NCBI GenBank assembly: GCA_034505235.1
Contig: JAPDQY010000021.1
Coordinates: 1-48,288 of the forward strand
Length of the DNA: 48,288 nt
Direction: 5' to 3'
Source of the DNA: Coneutiohabitans thermophilus
GTDB lineage: Bacteria > Zhuqueibacterota > Zhuqueibacteria > Zhuqueibacterales > Zhuqueibacteraceae
The translations under genes were made by a program, and so were the position numbers. Position 1 is the stretch's first letter. Each line of letters starts with the position of its first letter. Shown here one piece after another: positions 25,983 through 34,040 of the stretch. Under the pieces are notes generated by a model. That model worked only from the letters and a program-made list of their open reading frames with translations. It made no database searches and was not told the DNA's origin.

Positions 25983-27902
25983 ATGCGCCTGCCGGTGAAA
26001 TTTGCCATGCGACAGAGTTTTCTGCAAACCTGCCTCGGCGTCGTGCTGCTCTTCAGTCTGGCGGCACCCGCCGCACTGCAAACGAAAAACGAGCGCGCCG
26101 CCCGCCTGCTGGAAGCCGGCTTGCGGGAATCCACTCCGGCCAGGAAAATCTCCGCCTTCACCCGCGCGCTTGCGCTCGATCCTGATTTCGTCGAAGCCGC
26201 CTTCAATCTCGGCCTGGTTTACAAACAACTGCAGGATCACACGCGCGCCGAGCAATTTTTCCTGCGCGCACGCCAAAGCTGCACCGCCAGCACCAGCCGC
26301 GATTTGCAGCTCGCCGTGCTCTATGAGCTCGCGCTGACCTACAAACGCCTGAACAAAGAGCAACGCTATGAGAGTGCCCTGCGTGAGGCCGGGAGTCTGG
26401 CACGCGAAGAACAAATCGGTGGCACGATTGCGTTCGAGCTGGGCCGCTTCCTCTACCAACAAGGCCGTTTGGAAGAGGCCCTGGCCGAACTGCGGGAGGG
26501 GGAGAGGCTTTATCCGGCGCAGCGGCAACAATTTGCCAACCTGGCGCGATTGGTTGAAAATGCCCGGGCACTGCAAGGACTGCGCACCACCGCCCAACAG
26601 GCGGAGATGGCAGGCCGTCTGCAAGAAGCACGTTCACTCTATGAGCAGCTTGTCCGGCAATTGCCGGACGACCAGAATGCCCGTGCCAGGCTGGCGGCCG
26701 TGACGGAAAAATTGCAACGGCAGCAGGAGGAGGCGTCCTGGCAGGCACTGTATCAGCGGGCGCAGACGCTTGCAGCGGAAGGCAAATGGGAGGAGGCCAT
26801 CCACGCTTACGAGGCCCTGCTGGAGAAGGCCGGTGAGTATCGCGATGCCCGAGCGCGCTTGCGCCAGGCGCTCGAACAGCTTGAACTCTCGCATGCCGCG
26901 GCCCAGCGGCAGCGCCAGCTCGAGGAAGTCGAGCAGCTTTATGATACTGCGATGAGCGCCTTCAACCGGCAGGAATGGACGACCGCCATCGTCGCCTTCG
27001 AAAAAATCATGGCCATCATGCCGCATTTTCAGGACACCGCCAGCCGTCTGGCCTCTGCCCGGCAACGCCTCGAGCAGGAGACCGCGCGCGCCAGTGTGGC
27101 GGCTCTCTATGAAGAAGGGCGCGCCGCCTTCGCACTGGGCGACTGGCCGGCGGCGGTGCGGGTACTGCAACAGGGCGCGCAACTCGATCCCACTTTCAAA
27201 GACATCAACGCCCTGCTCGCCGAGGCGCGCCGCCAGCTGCAACAGGCCCGGGAAACGCAGGCGCCGCAGTCTCTCTCCGAAGACACACGTGTGTGGCATG
27301 ATTCATTGTATGCCGCGGCGCGCACCGCGATGGCCAATGAAGATTGGGGCCGCGCCATCCTGTTGCTGGAGAAGCTGCGTCAGGCTGCCCCTGATGATCC
27401 CGAACTGGCCGCCCTGCTCGCACAAGCACGGGTCAATCTCACCCTGGTGGCCTCCGAATTGCCCAGCGTCAATGTTGCGGGGGGGCTGGGCAGTGCCTTG
27501 TTTATTGGCGGCGCGGTGACCGGTTTAATCCTGCTGCCCCTGCTGGGCTTCGTCGTCTTCTCGCCGGAGGCCCGGGCACGTTTTTATCTGCTGCAGGGCA
27601 AATATGACGCCGCCGCCCGCATCTACGAAAAGCTTTTGCAGGATAAACCCAATCGCGTGCGCTTCTACCCGACTTTGGCAAGCATCTATTTGCTTGCCGG
27701 CCGCCGCGATGAGACCGCCCTGGAAGTTTACAAAACCGTCCTGCAATTGAATCTGACAACCCGCAACCGGGAAGAAATCAACGCCATTGTGGCGCAGGCT
27801 TATTTGTCGCAGGGCGTGAGCGATACGCAGGCAATCAAAATTCTCGAAGAGGCTTTGCGCGCCGAAGTGCGCGGCAGGAACAAACGGACGGAGGCGGGCT
27901 GA
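25983..27902 (+). CDS. large periplasmic-TPR / TM / cytoplasmic-TPR protein (P4)
   Basis: 639 residues, closest to P1. Signal peptide (to about 33, VVLLFSLAAPAALQ). TPR array with ISAFTRALALDPDFVEAAFNLG first, then GTIAFELGRFLYQQGRLEEAL (nearly the same words as in P1) and a long Gln/Glu-rich helical stretch (LEQLELSHAAAQRQRQLEE) that may be a coiled coil. Juxtamembrane DSLYAAARTAMANEDWGRAI, TM at about 502-524, basic EARARFYLL, and C-terminal AARIYEKLL, YPTLASIYLLAGRRDETAL, YKTVLQLN. No convincing ribosome site precedes ATG 25983; ATG 26007 is the alternative and also keeps a signal peptide. It lies 165 bases after the TonB receptor gene in the same direction. Confidence 0.83.
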   Translation: MRLPVKFAMRQSFLQTCLGVVLLFSLAAPAALQTKNERAARLLEAGLRESTPARKISAFTRALALDPDFVEAAFNLGLVYKQLQDHTRAEQFFLRARQSCTASTSRDLQLAVLYELALTYKRLNKEQRYESALREAGSLAREEQIGGTIAFELGRFLYQQGRLEEALAELREGERLYPAQRQQFANLARLVENARALQGLRTTAQQAEMAGRLQEARSLYEQLVRQLPDDQNARARLAAVTEKLQRQQEEASWQALYQRAQTLAAEGKWEEAIHAYEALLEKAGEYRDARARLRQALEQLELSHAAAQRQRQLEEVEQLYDTAMSAFNRQEWTTAIVAFEKIMAIMPHFQDTASRLASARQRLEQETARASVAALYEEGRAAFALGDWPAAVRVLQQGAQLDPTFKDINALLAEARRQLQQARETQAPQSLSEDTRVWHDSLYAAARTAMANEDWGRAILLLEKLRQAAPDDPELAALLAQARVNLTLVASELPSVNVAGGLGSALFIGGAVTGLILLPLLGFVVFSPEARARFYLLQGKYDAAARIYEKLLQDKPNRVRFYPTLASIYLLAGRRDETALEVYKTVLQLNLTTRNREEINAIVAQAYLSQGVSDTQAIKILEEALRAEVRGRNKRTEAG

Positions 27903-28404
27903 GATGCCGGATGGCCGCGGTGCCGGAAGGGTGACTGCCGGCAGGCGGAGACGCTGCGCCCGGCACAACGGCTGAACGGCAACACAAAGCAGTCTCTCCC
28001 CGCTGGCGTTGCCAGTGAACATTACCGGCGTTTGGTCTGCAGCCGTCCGCGGTTTTTCTGTTTGCGGTTTTTGGCGGGATTGTCGCTGATGAGAAATCTC
28101 CTGACGATCTGAGGGCCATCCTTGGCCTGTCGTAATAACTGCCAGGCGGTAGTCTGTAGTGGTGGCCGTTGTAGCACGGTCCAACGATTTGAGTCGAACC
28201 CTCCGCAGCCGCACCAACCCACTGTTCCTCCGCCCACGAGCTGCCGCCCTCTCCCGCAAACCGGCCGGCATGCAAATGAAATATCTCTCCTGATCTGACC
28301 GGAAGAATCAGTCGGTCGCAAGGCTCATGGCACGTCTGCCGGTCAAAGCAATGGTTGGGAGAGGCTCGCATCGTTGACGGGCGGCGGTCAACCCGCCCCG
28401 CAGC
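27903..28404. other. convergent intergenic region, no gene seen
   Basis: 500 bases between the P4 stop and the amidase stop. One small basic frame on the minus strand (28022-28321) has no ribosome site or family match. No U-tract terminator was identified. Confidence 0.55.
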
Positions 28405-29025
28405 TCAGTCAATTTTTTCTCCCAGGCGCCGCGCCACTTCCCGCTTGAAATAACCGTCGCTGAGGTAGCGGTACAAATTTTTCCCCGGACACGCTGTGCC
28501 TTCGGCCACGTCTTTGTGGCCTTTGATCACCGCGACGGAAAGATGATGGGAGCGGCACAGCCAGGCCATCAAATCGGCCATTGCACGCAGTTGCTTGCCG
28601 TTCGGAGTCTGTAGTTCGAAATTGCCCAAAACACAAATCAGGGCGTGGCCGGTGGGATCATAAGCGGTGTTGGTATCACCGGGATGACGCAGGTCACGGC
28701 CGGCATAAATTTTCCCCTGCCAGTCGATCAGGAAATGGTATGGCAGGTCGATCCATTTCTTCTCGCGGCGCGACCAACTCTGCAGGTTGCGCAAATGCTC
28801 GGCGGTGTCTTTGTCAGGAGGATATTCTTCGCCGCCGTGATGGAGCGTGATGAACCTGATGTCATGTGTGCGGAAAAAGTCCGTCATGGCCAGGCCGCCC
28901 CACTGCGCCATGGTGATGATTTCCGGAGCTGCCGGCCGGGTGGGTGTATGCTGCGGGGCCGTGCAGCCTGCTGCAACAGCCAGAGCTGCCACCACGGACA
29001 GGAACCTCACGGCGTGGTTTTTCAT
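28405..29025 (-). CDS. N-acetylmuramoyl-L-alanine amidase (PGRP/Amidase_2) lipoprotein
   Basis: 206 residues. Zinc amidase of the PGRP/T7-lysozyme type that cuts the lactyl-amide bond between N-acetylmuramic acid and the peptide stem, probably membrane-anchored in the periplasm. Lipobox VAAGC puts the lipidated Cys near residue 21. Domain: RFITLHHGGEEYPPD (first His ligand), LPYHFLIDWQGKIYAGR, GHALICVLGNFE and KGHKDVAEGTACPGKNLY (second His and the conserved TxCPG loop). ATG 29025 is chosen because it gives a proper lipoprotein signal; ATG 29043 is possible. The ribosome site is weak. It may act in muropeptide recycling or wall remodelling. Confidence 0.9.
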   Translation of the reverse strand: MKNHAVRFLSVVAALAVAAGCTAPQHTPTRPAAPEIITMAQWGGLAMTDFFRTHDIRFITLHHGGEEYPPDKDTAEHLRNLQSWSRREKKWIDLPYHFLIDWQGKIYAGRDLRHPGDTNTAYDPTGHALICVLGNFELQTPNGKQLRAMADLMAWLCRSHHLSVAVIKGHKDVAEGTACPGKNLYRYLSDGYFKREVARRLGEKID

Positions 29026-29529
29026 TACGCTTCGCTCGATCATGGCAAGGATGAAATGCTGTTTCGACCAAACTGTCAAATTAGCGGCAGCTTGTCAAGT
29101 GGAATTCTGATCTTCACGTGATCCTGCTATCCAGGCTCAGCCCCGCTGCAGGTGTGGAGAGCGCCGGGCCTCTTTGCCTGCAACATGATTCCCGGCTGCG
29201 ATTCCTTGTAACCCGGGCTTTTCACCCGCAACCAACTTCCACTTGCTTCCGAAGCGCGAATTTCCTATCATTGCGCCACTTTACCCGGCTACCCAGGCAC
29301 CCCTTATGAAGAGCTCCTCCCCGTTGACCAGCCGGGCGATTAGGCAATTGGTTGATTTTTGCGCGTTACTCCCAACCAAACATGGTACAGCACCCTCACC
29401 CGCCCTCTCAAAAGGCTGGAATCATGACGGCCAACGCCGGCCCTCATCCAATGACATTTCACCCGGGCAGTACGCGCATGCTTGCCTGGTTGGGAAGCCA
29501 ACCGACTTTTTGCCGGAGGCATTGACAGT
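29026..29529. other. divergent intergenic region amidase / redox operon
   Basis: About 500 bases with no supported gene. Contains a candidate promoter for the redox operon (29243-29271) and TTGGTTG/CAACCAA inverted arms near 29348-29375. Confidence 0.5.
29243..29271 (+). promoter_or_regulatory. candidate promoter for the redox operon
   Basis: TTGCTT (29243-29248), 17-bp spacer, TATCAT (29266-29271). The -10 is good and the -35 has two mismatches. It lies about 260 bases upstream of the first gene, which implies a long leader. Confidence 0.35.
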
Positions 29530-29820
29530 ATGCACATGCTTTGGGCAGACTGGCTGGTGCGCATCGCCGGCTGCTATTTGGCGTTCGGCCTGGCGTTCGC
29601 CCTTCCATTTCTCACCATCGGTGTCAACAAAATTGACGCCGCCGCCCGCGGCGCAGGCTGGGGATTTCGGTTGATCATCATTCCCGGCACCATCGCCCTT
29701 TGGCCACTGCTGTTGTGGCGCTGGCTCGCCGGCGCCAAAACACCGCCGGAGGAAAACAATCCCCATCGCGCCGCCGCGCGCCAGCGCAGCGCACCGGCCG
29801 GCAAGGAGGCGGCGCCATGA
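29530..29820 (+). CDS. small two-TM membrane protein, first gene of redox operon
   Basis: 96 residues, function unknown. Two hydrophobic helices (about 5-27, LVRIAGCYLAFGLAFALPFL, and 45-64, LIIIPGTIALWPLLLWRWL) and a polar Pro/Arg/Ala-rich tail. ATG 29530 is preceded by GGAGG 10 bases upstream. Its stop overlaps the next start in ATGA, and the next three genes follow equally tightly, so it is probably an accessory subunit or assembly factor of the ferric-reductase/Rieske protein encoded two genes downstream (inference from context only). Confidence 0.75.
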   Translation: MHMLWADWLVRIAGCYLAFGLAFALPFLTIGVNKIDAAARGAGWGFRLIIIPGTIALWPLLLWRWLAGAKTPPEENNPHRAAARQRSAPAGKEAAP

Positions 29821-30326
29821 TTCAACCGCTGCGGCAGCGCCACTATCAACTCATGCGAATCATGACCGTAGGGTTGCCCTTGCTTTTTCTGGCAGGATTG
29901 GCGGTGCGGCATGCACCCCTGCCCCAAGAGGTTCCGGCGCTGTTGATCAATGAAATCCCTGCCTTTCCCAAAATGCTGTTGGAGCGAGACAACCTCTGGC
30001 CCGGGCAGAGTATCATGACGCGCGTCAGCGCCGATCGCATTCCCCCGCAGCGGTTGGTGATCGAACTGCAGCCTCGCCGCGATCTCATCGCGCCCGACGT
30101 GCTGGTGTACTGGTGCGAGGCGAACGTCCCGGTTACAAAACAATTACCGGAGACGGCCCATTTGCTGGGTGGGCTCTCGGGCAAACATCTCCGTCGTTTT
30201 GCGCTGCCGCCGGCCGCGTTGAGTGCCGACGGCAAGGTGATGCTTTACAGCTTGGCACATCAGCAAATCGTGGCCACTGCGATCCTGCCCACTGCGACGC
30301 TGGTGCGCACCGGGAGGCTGCCATGA
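29817..30326 (+). CDS. membrane-anchored protein of unknown function, redox operon
   Basis: 169 residues, not recognised. One N-terminal TM (about 14-31, MTVGLPLLFLAGLAV) anchors a soluble domain that is probably periplasmic. That domain is rich in short strands (LLINEIPAFPKMLL, RLVIELQPRRDLIAPDVLVYW, HLRRFALPPAALSADGKVMLY), a beta-sandwich-like pattern. No cofactor motif; a single Cys in VYWCEAN. Overlaps both neighbours by ATGA. Likely an accessory component of the same redox complex. Confidence 0.75.
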   Translation: MIQPLRQRHYQLMRIMTVGLPLLFLAGLAVRHAPLPQEVPALLINEIPAFPKMLLERDNLWPGQSIMTRVSADRIPPQRLVIELQPRRDLIAPDVLVYWCEANVPVTKQLPETAHLLGGLSGKHLRRFALPPAALSADGKVMLYSLAHQQIVATAILPTATLVRTGRLP

Positions 30327-31357
30327 GCCTCGCCTATCGTGCGGTTTCCTGGAACCGGCAAAAACGCCTCTACGACATTGTGCTGCTCGTCGGCTTGGTG
30401 CTCTATCTCGCGGTCTTCATCGCGGCCGGACTGCGATGGCATCCGCAGGCGACCATTGAGACGCTCATCATCCGGGCGTTGGGCACAGCCGCCCTGCTGT
30501 TGCTGCACCTCATTCTGGCGATTGGCCCGCTGTGCCGCTTGCAACCACGTTTTCTTCCCCTGTTGTACAACCGCCGGCATCTCGGGGTCACCATGTTCCT
30601 GCTGGCCCTCGGACATGCCGTGCTCTCCCTGAGGCATTTTCACGGAGCGGGCAATCTCAACCCGTTGGTCAGCCTGTTGGTGAGCAACACGCGCTATGCG
30701 AGCCTGAGCGGCTTCCCTTTTGAAATCCTCGGCCTGCTCGCCCTGCTCATTTTCTTCATCCTGGCAGCCACCAGTCACGATTTCTGGCTGGCCCAGCTCA
30801 CCGCGCCGGTTTGGAAAAGTTTGCACATGCTGATCTATCCGGCCTACGGCGTGATCGTCATGCACGTCACGCTCGGTGCCTTGCAGGCGGAAACCAATCC
30901 CCTGCTTGCCGTGGTGATGGCGGCCGGCATGACGGTGGTGTTGAGTCTGCATGTCGCCGCCGGTCGCAGGGAGCGCAAGCGGGATCGCGAGACACGGCGG
31001 GCCGACGCCGGGGGTTTCGTGGAAGTGTGTGGGGCCGGCGAGATTCCGGAGAAACGCGCCCTGATTTTCACCATCAGCGGCGAGCGCGTTGCGGTGTTCA
31101 GATATGACGGTCGCATTTCAGCGGTATCGAATGTCTGTCCCCATCAGAACGGCCCGTTGGGGGAGGGCCGCATTGTTGAGGGCTGCCTCACCTGTCCCTG
31201 GCATGGTCATCGGTATTTTCCTGATACCGGCGCGGCGGCGCCGCCCTTCAGCGGCAAAGTTCCAACTTTTGTCGTGCGCGTGCGGCAGGGCCGTGTATTC
31301 ATTCAGACGACGCCGCTTGCGCCGGGCACGCGGGTGGCGCCGGCCTTGATCAATTGA
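30323..31357 (+). CDS. ferric-reductase-like transmembrane domain fused to a Rieske [2Fe-2S] domain
   Basis: 344 residues. The N-terminal six-helix ferric-reductase-like/MsrQ-type domain (about 15-220) has paired His in membrane helices (LLLHLILAIGPL, FLLALGHAVLSLRHFH, LHMLIYPAYGVIVMHVTLG) expected to hold b-type haems. A basic linker (RRERKRDRETRR) leads to a C-terminal Rieske domain (about 235-335) with ligands C272, H274, C291 and H294 in CPHQNGPLGEG and CPWHGH. The combination suggests electron transfer between a haem membrane module and a [2Fe-2S] centre; the basic linker hints that the Rieske domain is cytoplasmic. Starts at the ATGA overlap with the upstream gene. Partner and substrate unknown. 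Confidence 0.88.
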   Translation: MSLAYRAVSWNRQKRLYDIVLLVGLVLYLAVFIAAGLRWHPQATIETLIIRALGTAALLLLHLILAIGPLCRLQPRFLPLLYNRRHLGVTMFLLALGHAVLSLRHFHGAGNLNPLVSLLVSNTRYASLSGFPFEILGLLALLIFFILAATSHDFWLAQLTAPVWKSLHMLIYPAYGVIVMHVTLGALQAETNPLLAVVMAAGMTVVLSLHVAAGRRERKRDRETRRADAGGFVEVCGAGEIPEKRALIFTISGERVAVFRYDGRISAVSNVCPHQNGPLGEGRIVEGCLTCPWHGHRYFPDTGAAAPPFSGKVPTFVVRVRQGRVFIQTTPLAPGTRVAPALIN

Positions 31358-31377
31358 ATGAAAGCAGAGGTGTGCGG

Positions 31378-32163
31378 GTGGCGAGTGTGAATCGCGAGGA
31401 GGAGTTTTACTTCGGCTGGCAACCGAAGATGCCGCGGCGGCAGGCATTTTTCATGGCGGGCGTGGTGGTCGTGCTGTTTCTGTTTGCCGCGGGCCTTGCC
31501 GCTTTGCTGGTGTGCAGCCAGAATCCTTTCGCGCCCGCCGTTTTTGAGTCCCTCATGCCACGCACGTTCCAGGGCGTTGTGGTCACGACACCCTATCCCG
31601 CGCTGCTGGTGTTGCGTCCGGGCGTGGCGGGGGAGGTTGCCGCGCTGTCACGTTATCTCCTGGTGGGGCGGGGCAAGCACGGTGTCCAGCAGGAAATGAC
31701 GTCCTGGCAGGGCAGGGCGGTGAAATTGCGCGGCAGGCTGATTTATCGCGACCAGAAAACCCTGCTGGAGGTGGTGCCGGGGTCGATTACTGCACTCACC
31801 CCTGTTGACGCAACGCTGGTTGCCAGGGCCGATTCCCTGCCGTCCTATTCGCTCGGCAGCTTCACCCTGGCGGGTGAGATCGTTGACAGCAAATGCTATT
31901 TCGGGATGATGAAGCCTGGTGAGCTCAAAACCCATCGCGCCTGCGCCGTGCGCTGCATCAGCGGCGGCATTCCACCGGTGTTCGTGGTGCGCGACCAGGA
32001 CGGCCAGGCGATTTATCTGTTGCTGGTTTCAGCGCAAGGGCGCAGTGTCAATGCCGAAATTTTGCACCTGATTGCAGAACCGCTGGTGATCAGCGGCGAG
32101 ATCGTTCAACACGGTGATTGGTTGGTGTTGCAGGCGGATCCCAAAACCTACCGCCGGTCATAA
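31378..32163 (+). CDS. membrane-anchored protein with DSKCYFGxMKPGExKTHxxCA motif, redox operon
   Basis: About 261 residues, no named function. One TM (about 20-40, FFMAGVVVVLFLFAAGLAALL), then two beta-rich regions, each like an OB-type strand set: one around VKLRGRLIYRDQKTLLEVV, another with FTLAGEIVDSKCYFGMMKP followed by HRACAVRCISGGIPPVFVV and VISGEIVQHGDWLVLQ. The spaced Cys and His (SKCYFG, KTHRACAVRC) look like a metal or disulphide site. GTG 31378 is chosen for AGAGG 7 bases upstream; TTG 31354 overlaps the upstream stop and is the alternative. Last gene of the operon; it likely works with the ferric-reductase/Rieske protein. Confidence 0.75.
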   Translation: MASVNREEEFYFGWQPKMPRRQAFFMAGVVVVLFLFAAGLAALLVCSQNPFAPAVFESLMPRTFQGVVVTTPYPALLVLRPGVAGEVAALSRYLLVGRGKHGVQQEMTSWQGRAVKLRGRLIYRDQKTLLEVVPGSITALTPVDATLVARADSLPSYSLGSFTLAGEIVDSKCYFGMMKPGELKTHRACAVRCISGGIPPVFVVRDQDGQAIYLLLVSAQGRSVNAEILHLIAEPLVISGEIVQHGDWLVLQADPKTYRRS

Positions 32164-32433
32164 CCTCCCTGGCCGCCGGCCGGCGATCAAGCCGGTGGGC
32201 GGATGCAGGCAGGGCAACGACATCACCATGTTTGAACCAGATGCTTCGCTGCTGAAAATTGTTGGGAGGACGGCAGGATGAGCCGGAGAGCGAAGCAAGC
32301 ACGCCTGCTTTTTACAAGCGCGCCGGGAGGATGAGCAAAAACCAGCGCACGATACGAAACATTTCATCGCGGGCCACAACCGGAGGGAAGTCTCCTTCCG
32401 GCAGGAGTGAACCCATAACCGGGAGAGCCGATT

Positions 32434-33243
32434 ATGACTCCACCACTTGTGGTCCGCCGTTTTCCGCCGTTTCCCGAGCAGTTGCCGGATTTCGAGCTGG
32501 TTGAAGGCAACTATCACCTGCGTTTCGTCCGCAGCGAAGCCGAGTTGGACGCCGTCTTGAAACTGCGCTTCGAAGTTTTCAATCTCGAACTGGGAGAGGG
32601 GCTGGACTCGTCCCACGAAACCTTTCGTGATGAGGATCACTTCGACAGTCGCTGCCATCATGTGATGGTGCTGGACCGCGCGCTGCAGCAGGTGGTCGGC
32701 ACCTATCGCATGCAAACGCTCGCCATGGCCGGCAGCCGGGAGGGTTTCTATGCCGCCGGCGAATACGATCTCAGCGGTTTTCCCGCCGGCTTGCTGGAGC
32801 ATGCCGTCGAAATTGGACGGGCGTGCGTGGCACGGCCGCATCGCAGTGCGCGCGTGCTGTATCTGCTCTGGCGCGGTCTGGCGGCCTATCTCACCTTCCA
32901 TCGCAAGCGTTATTTGTTCGGCTGCTGTTCCCTCACCAGTCAGGACCCGGCCACTGCTGCGTGGTTGATGGAGTATTTGCTCGCCCATGGTCGCGTGCAT
33001 CCGGATTTTCTGCTGCAGCCGCATGCGGACTACGCCTGTTATGACGAAACTTTCAAGGTGCGCAGCGGCCCGGCTGTCATGCCGGCGTTGATGAAGATTT
33101 ATCTGATCTATGGCGCCAAAATTTGCAGTCTGCCGGCGCGGGACAGGTTGTTCAAAACCATAGATTATCTCATGCTGCTGGATACTGAAAGCCTCGACCA
33201 GGCCACGCGGCGCTTCTTTTTTCGGGAACAGGCAGCCCCATGA
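32434..33243 (+). CDS. OlsB-like ornithine N-acyltransferase
   Basis: 269 residues. GNAT-fold acyltransferase (Acetyltransf_5 type) that N-acylates ornithine from 3-hydroxyacyl-ACP, giving lyso-ornithine lipid. Matches the OlsB word pattern: VLKLRFEVFNLELGEG near the start, DRALQQVVGTYRMQT, GFYAAGEYDLSGF, LEHAVEIGRACVARPHRSA, LLWRGLAAYL and LFGCCSLTSQDPATAA. The C-terminal part is longer than in a plain GNAT fold, as in this family. GGGAG precedes the ATG. Stop and start overlap (ATGA) with the following PlsC-like gene, the natural partner for the second step. An imperfect palindrome (32380-32401) lies 33 bases upstream. Confidence 0.82.
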   Translation: MTPPLVVRRFPPFPEQLPDFELVEGNYHLRFVRSEAELDAVLKLRFEVFNLELGEGLDSSHETFRDEDHFDSRCHHVMVLDRALQQVVGTYRMQTLAMAGSREGFYAAGEYDLSGFPAGLLEHAVEIGRACVARPHRSARVLYLLWRGLAAYLTFHRKRYLFGCCSLTSQDPATAAWLMEYLLAHGRVHPDFLLQPHADYACYDETFKVRSGPAVMPALMKIYLIYGAKICSLPARDRLFKTIDYLMLLDTESLDQATRRFFFREQAAP

Positions 33244-34040
33244 GGAAAGTGCGTGCTGTCATCCGCCTGCCGCTGGTCGCGCTGCTGACCGCGGTGGGCG
33301 TGCTGCTTCTGCTGCTCGGCCGGCCGCTGTCGATGGTGACTGCGAAGGGTTATCGACACTGGCGCCGGCGTGTTTTTCAATGCTGGGCGCGCCTGCTGGC
33401 GAAGCTCGCCGGCATGCACTTTGTCGTGCGCGGCCAGCCGCCGCAGCCGCCCTTTTTTTTGGTGAGCAATCATCTCGGATACATCGATATTCCCGTGCTT
33501 GCCGCGCTTACCGGCGGGGTGTTTATCTCCCGCCATGATGTGCGAAGCTGGCCGTTGATCGGCCTGGCCACCCGTGCCGCCGGCACGCTCTTCATCAACC
33601 GCGCGCAGACCCGGGATGTGGTTCGTCTCAACCGTTTGCTGCGCGCGGCATGGGAGGCGGGGGAGGGGGTGATCTTCTTTCCCGAAGGCACCAGCTCGGC
33701 CGGTGCCGGCGTCCTGCCGTTCAAATCGCCGTTGTTGCATGTTGCGGCACAGAACAACTATCCGGTTTTTTACGCCACCTTGAGCTATCACACTCCCGCC
33801 GGCGAGCCACCGGCGCATTTGTCGGTGTGCTGGTGGGGGACAATGACATTCCCCGATCATATTTTCCGCCTGCTGCAACTGCCGCGTTTCAAAGTGTTCA
33901 TCACCTTCGGCGAGGTGCCGGTGCGCGAACGCGACCGCAAGCTGCTTGCCCACCGACTGCATCAGGCGATTGTTGCCCAATTCCAACCGATGGTCCGGGC
34001 GGAGGAAGCCAACCGTCCGCACCAACCTCCCCAAACATGA
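33240..34040 (+). CDS. PlsC/OlsA-like O-acyltransferase
   Basis: 266 residues. Membrane-associated lysophospholipid-type acyltransferase. N-terminal hydrophobic segment (about 8-25), catalytic NHLGYID (H78, D83), a second block with RAQTRDVVRLNRLL, and FPEGTSS (F147-S153) that binds the acceptor phosphate or head group. In OlsA this step adds the second acyl chain to lyso-ornithine lipid; a generic 1-acyl-glycerol-3-phosphate acyltransferase is the alternative. The ATGA overlap with the OlsB-like gene strongly favours the ornithine-lipid role. It also overlaps the following alpha/beta hydrolase by 4 bases. Confidence 0.85.
   Translation: MRKVRAVIRLPLVALLTAVGVLLLLLGRPLSMVTAKGYRHWRRRVFQCWARLLAKLAGMHFVVRGQPPQPPFFLVSNHLGYIDIPVLAALTGGVFISRHDVRSWPLIGLATRAAGTLFINRAQTRDVVRLNRLLRAAWEAGEGVIFFPEGTSSAGAGVLPFKSPLLHVAAQNNYPVFYATLSYHTPAGEPPAHLSVCWWGTMTFPDHIFRLLQLPRFKVFITFGEVPVRERDRKLLAHRLHQAIVAQFQPMVRAEEANRPHQPPQT

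Noticed and set aside
28160..28230. tRNA T-arm-like GGTTCGACTC on the minus strand
   Set aside because: The flanking bases do not form a T-stem, and no acceptor or anticodon arm could be built.
28022..28321. Small basic frame on the minus strand, Lys/Arg-rich C-terminus
   Set aside because: No ribosome site, no family resemblance, and arbitrary N-terminal composition; not enough to call a gene.
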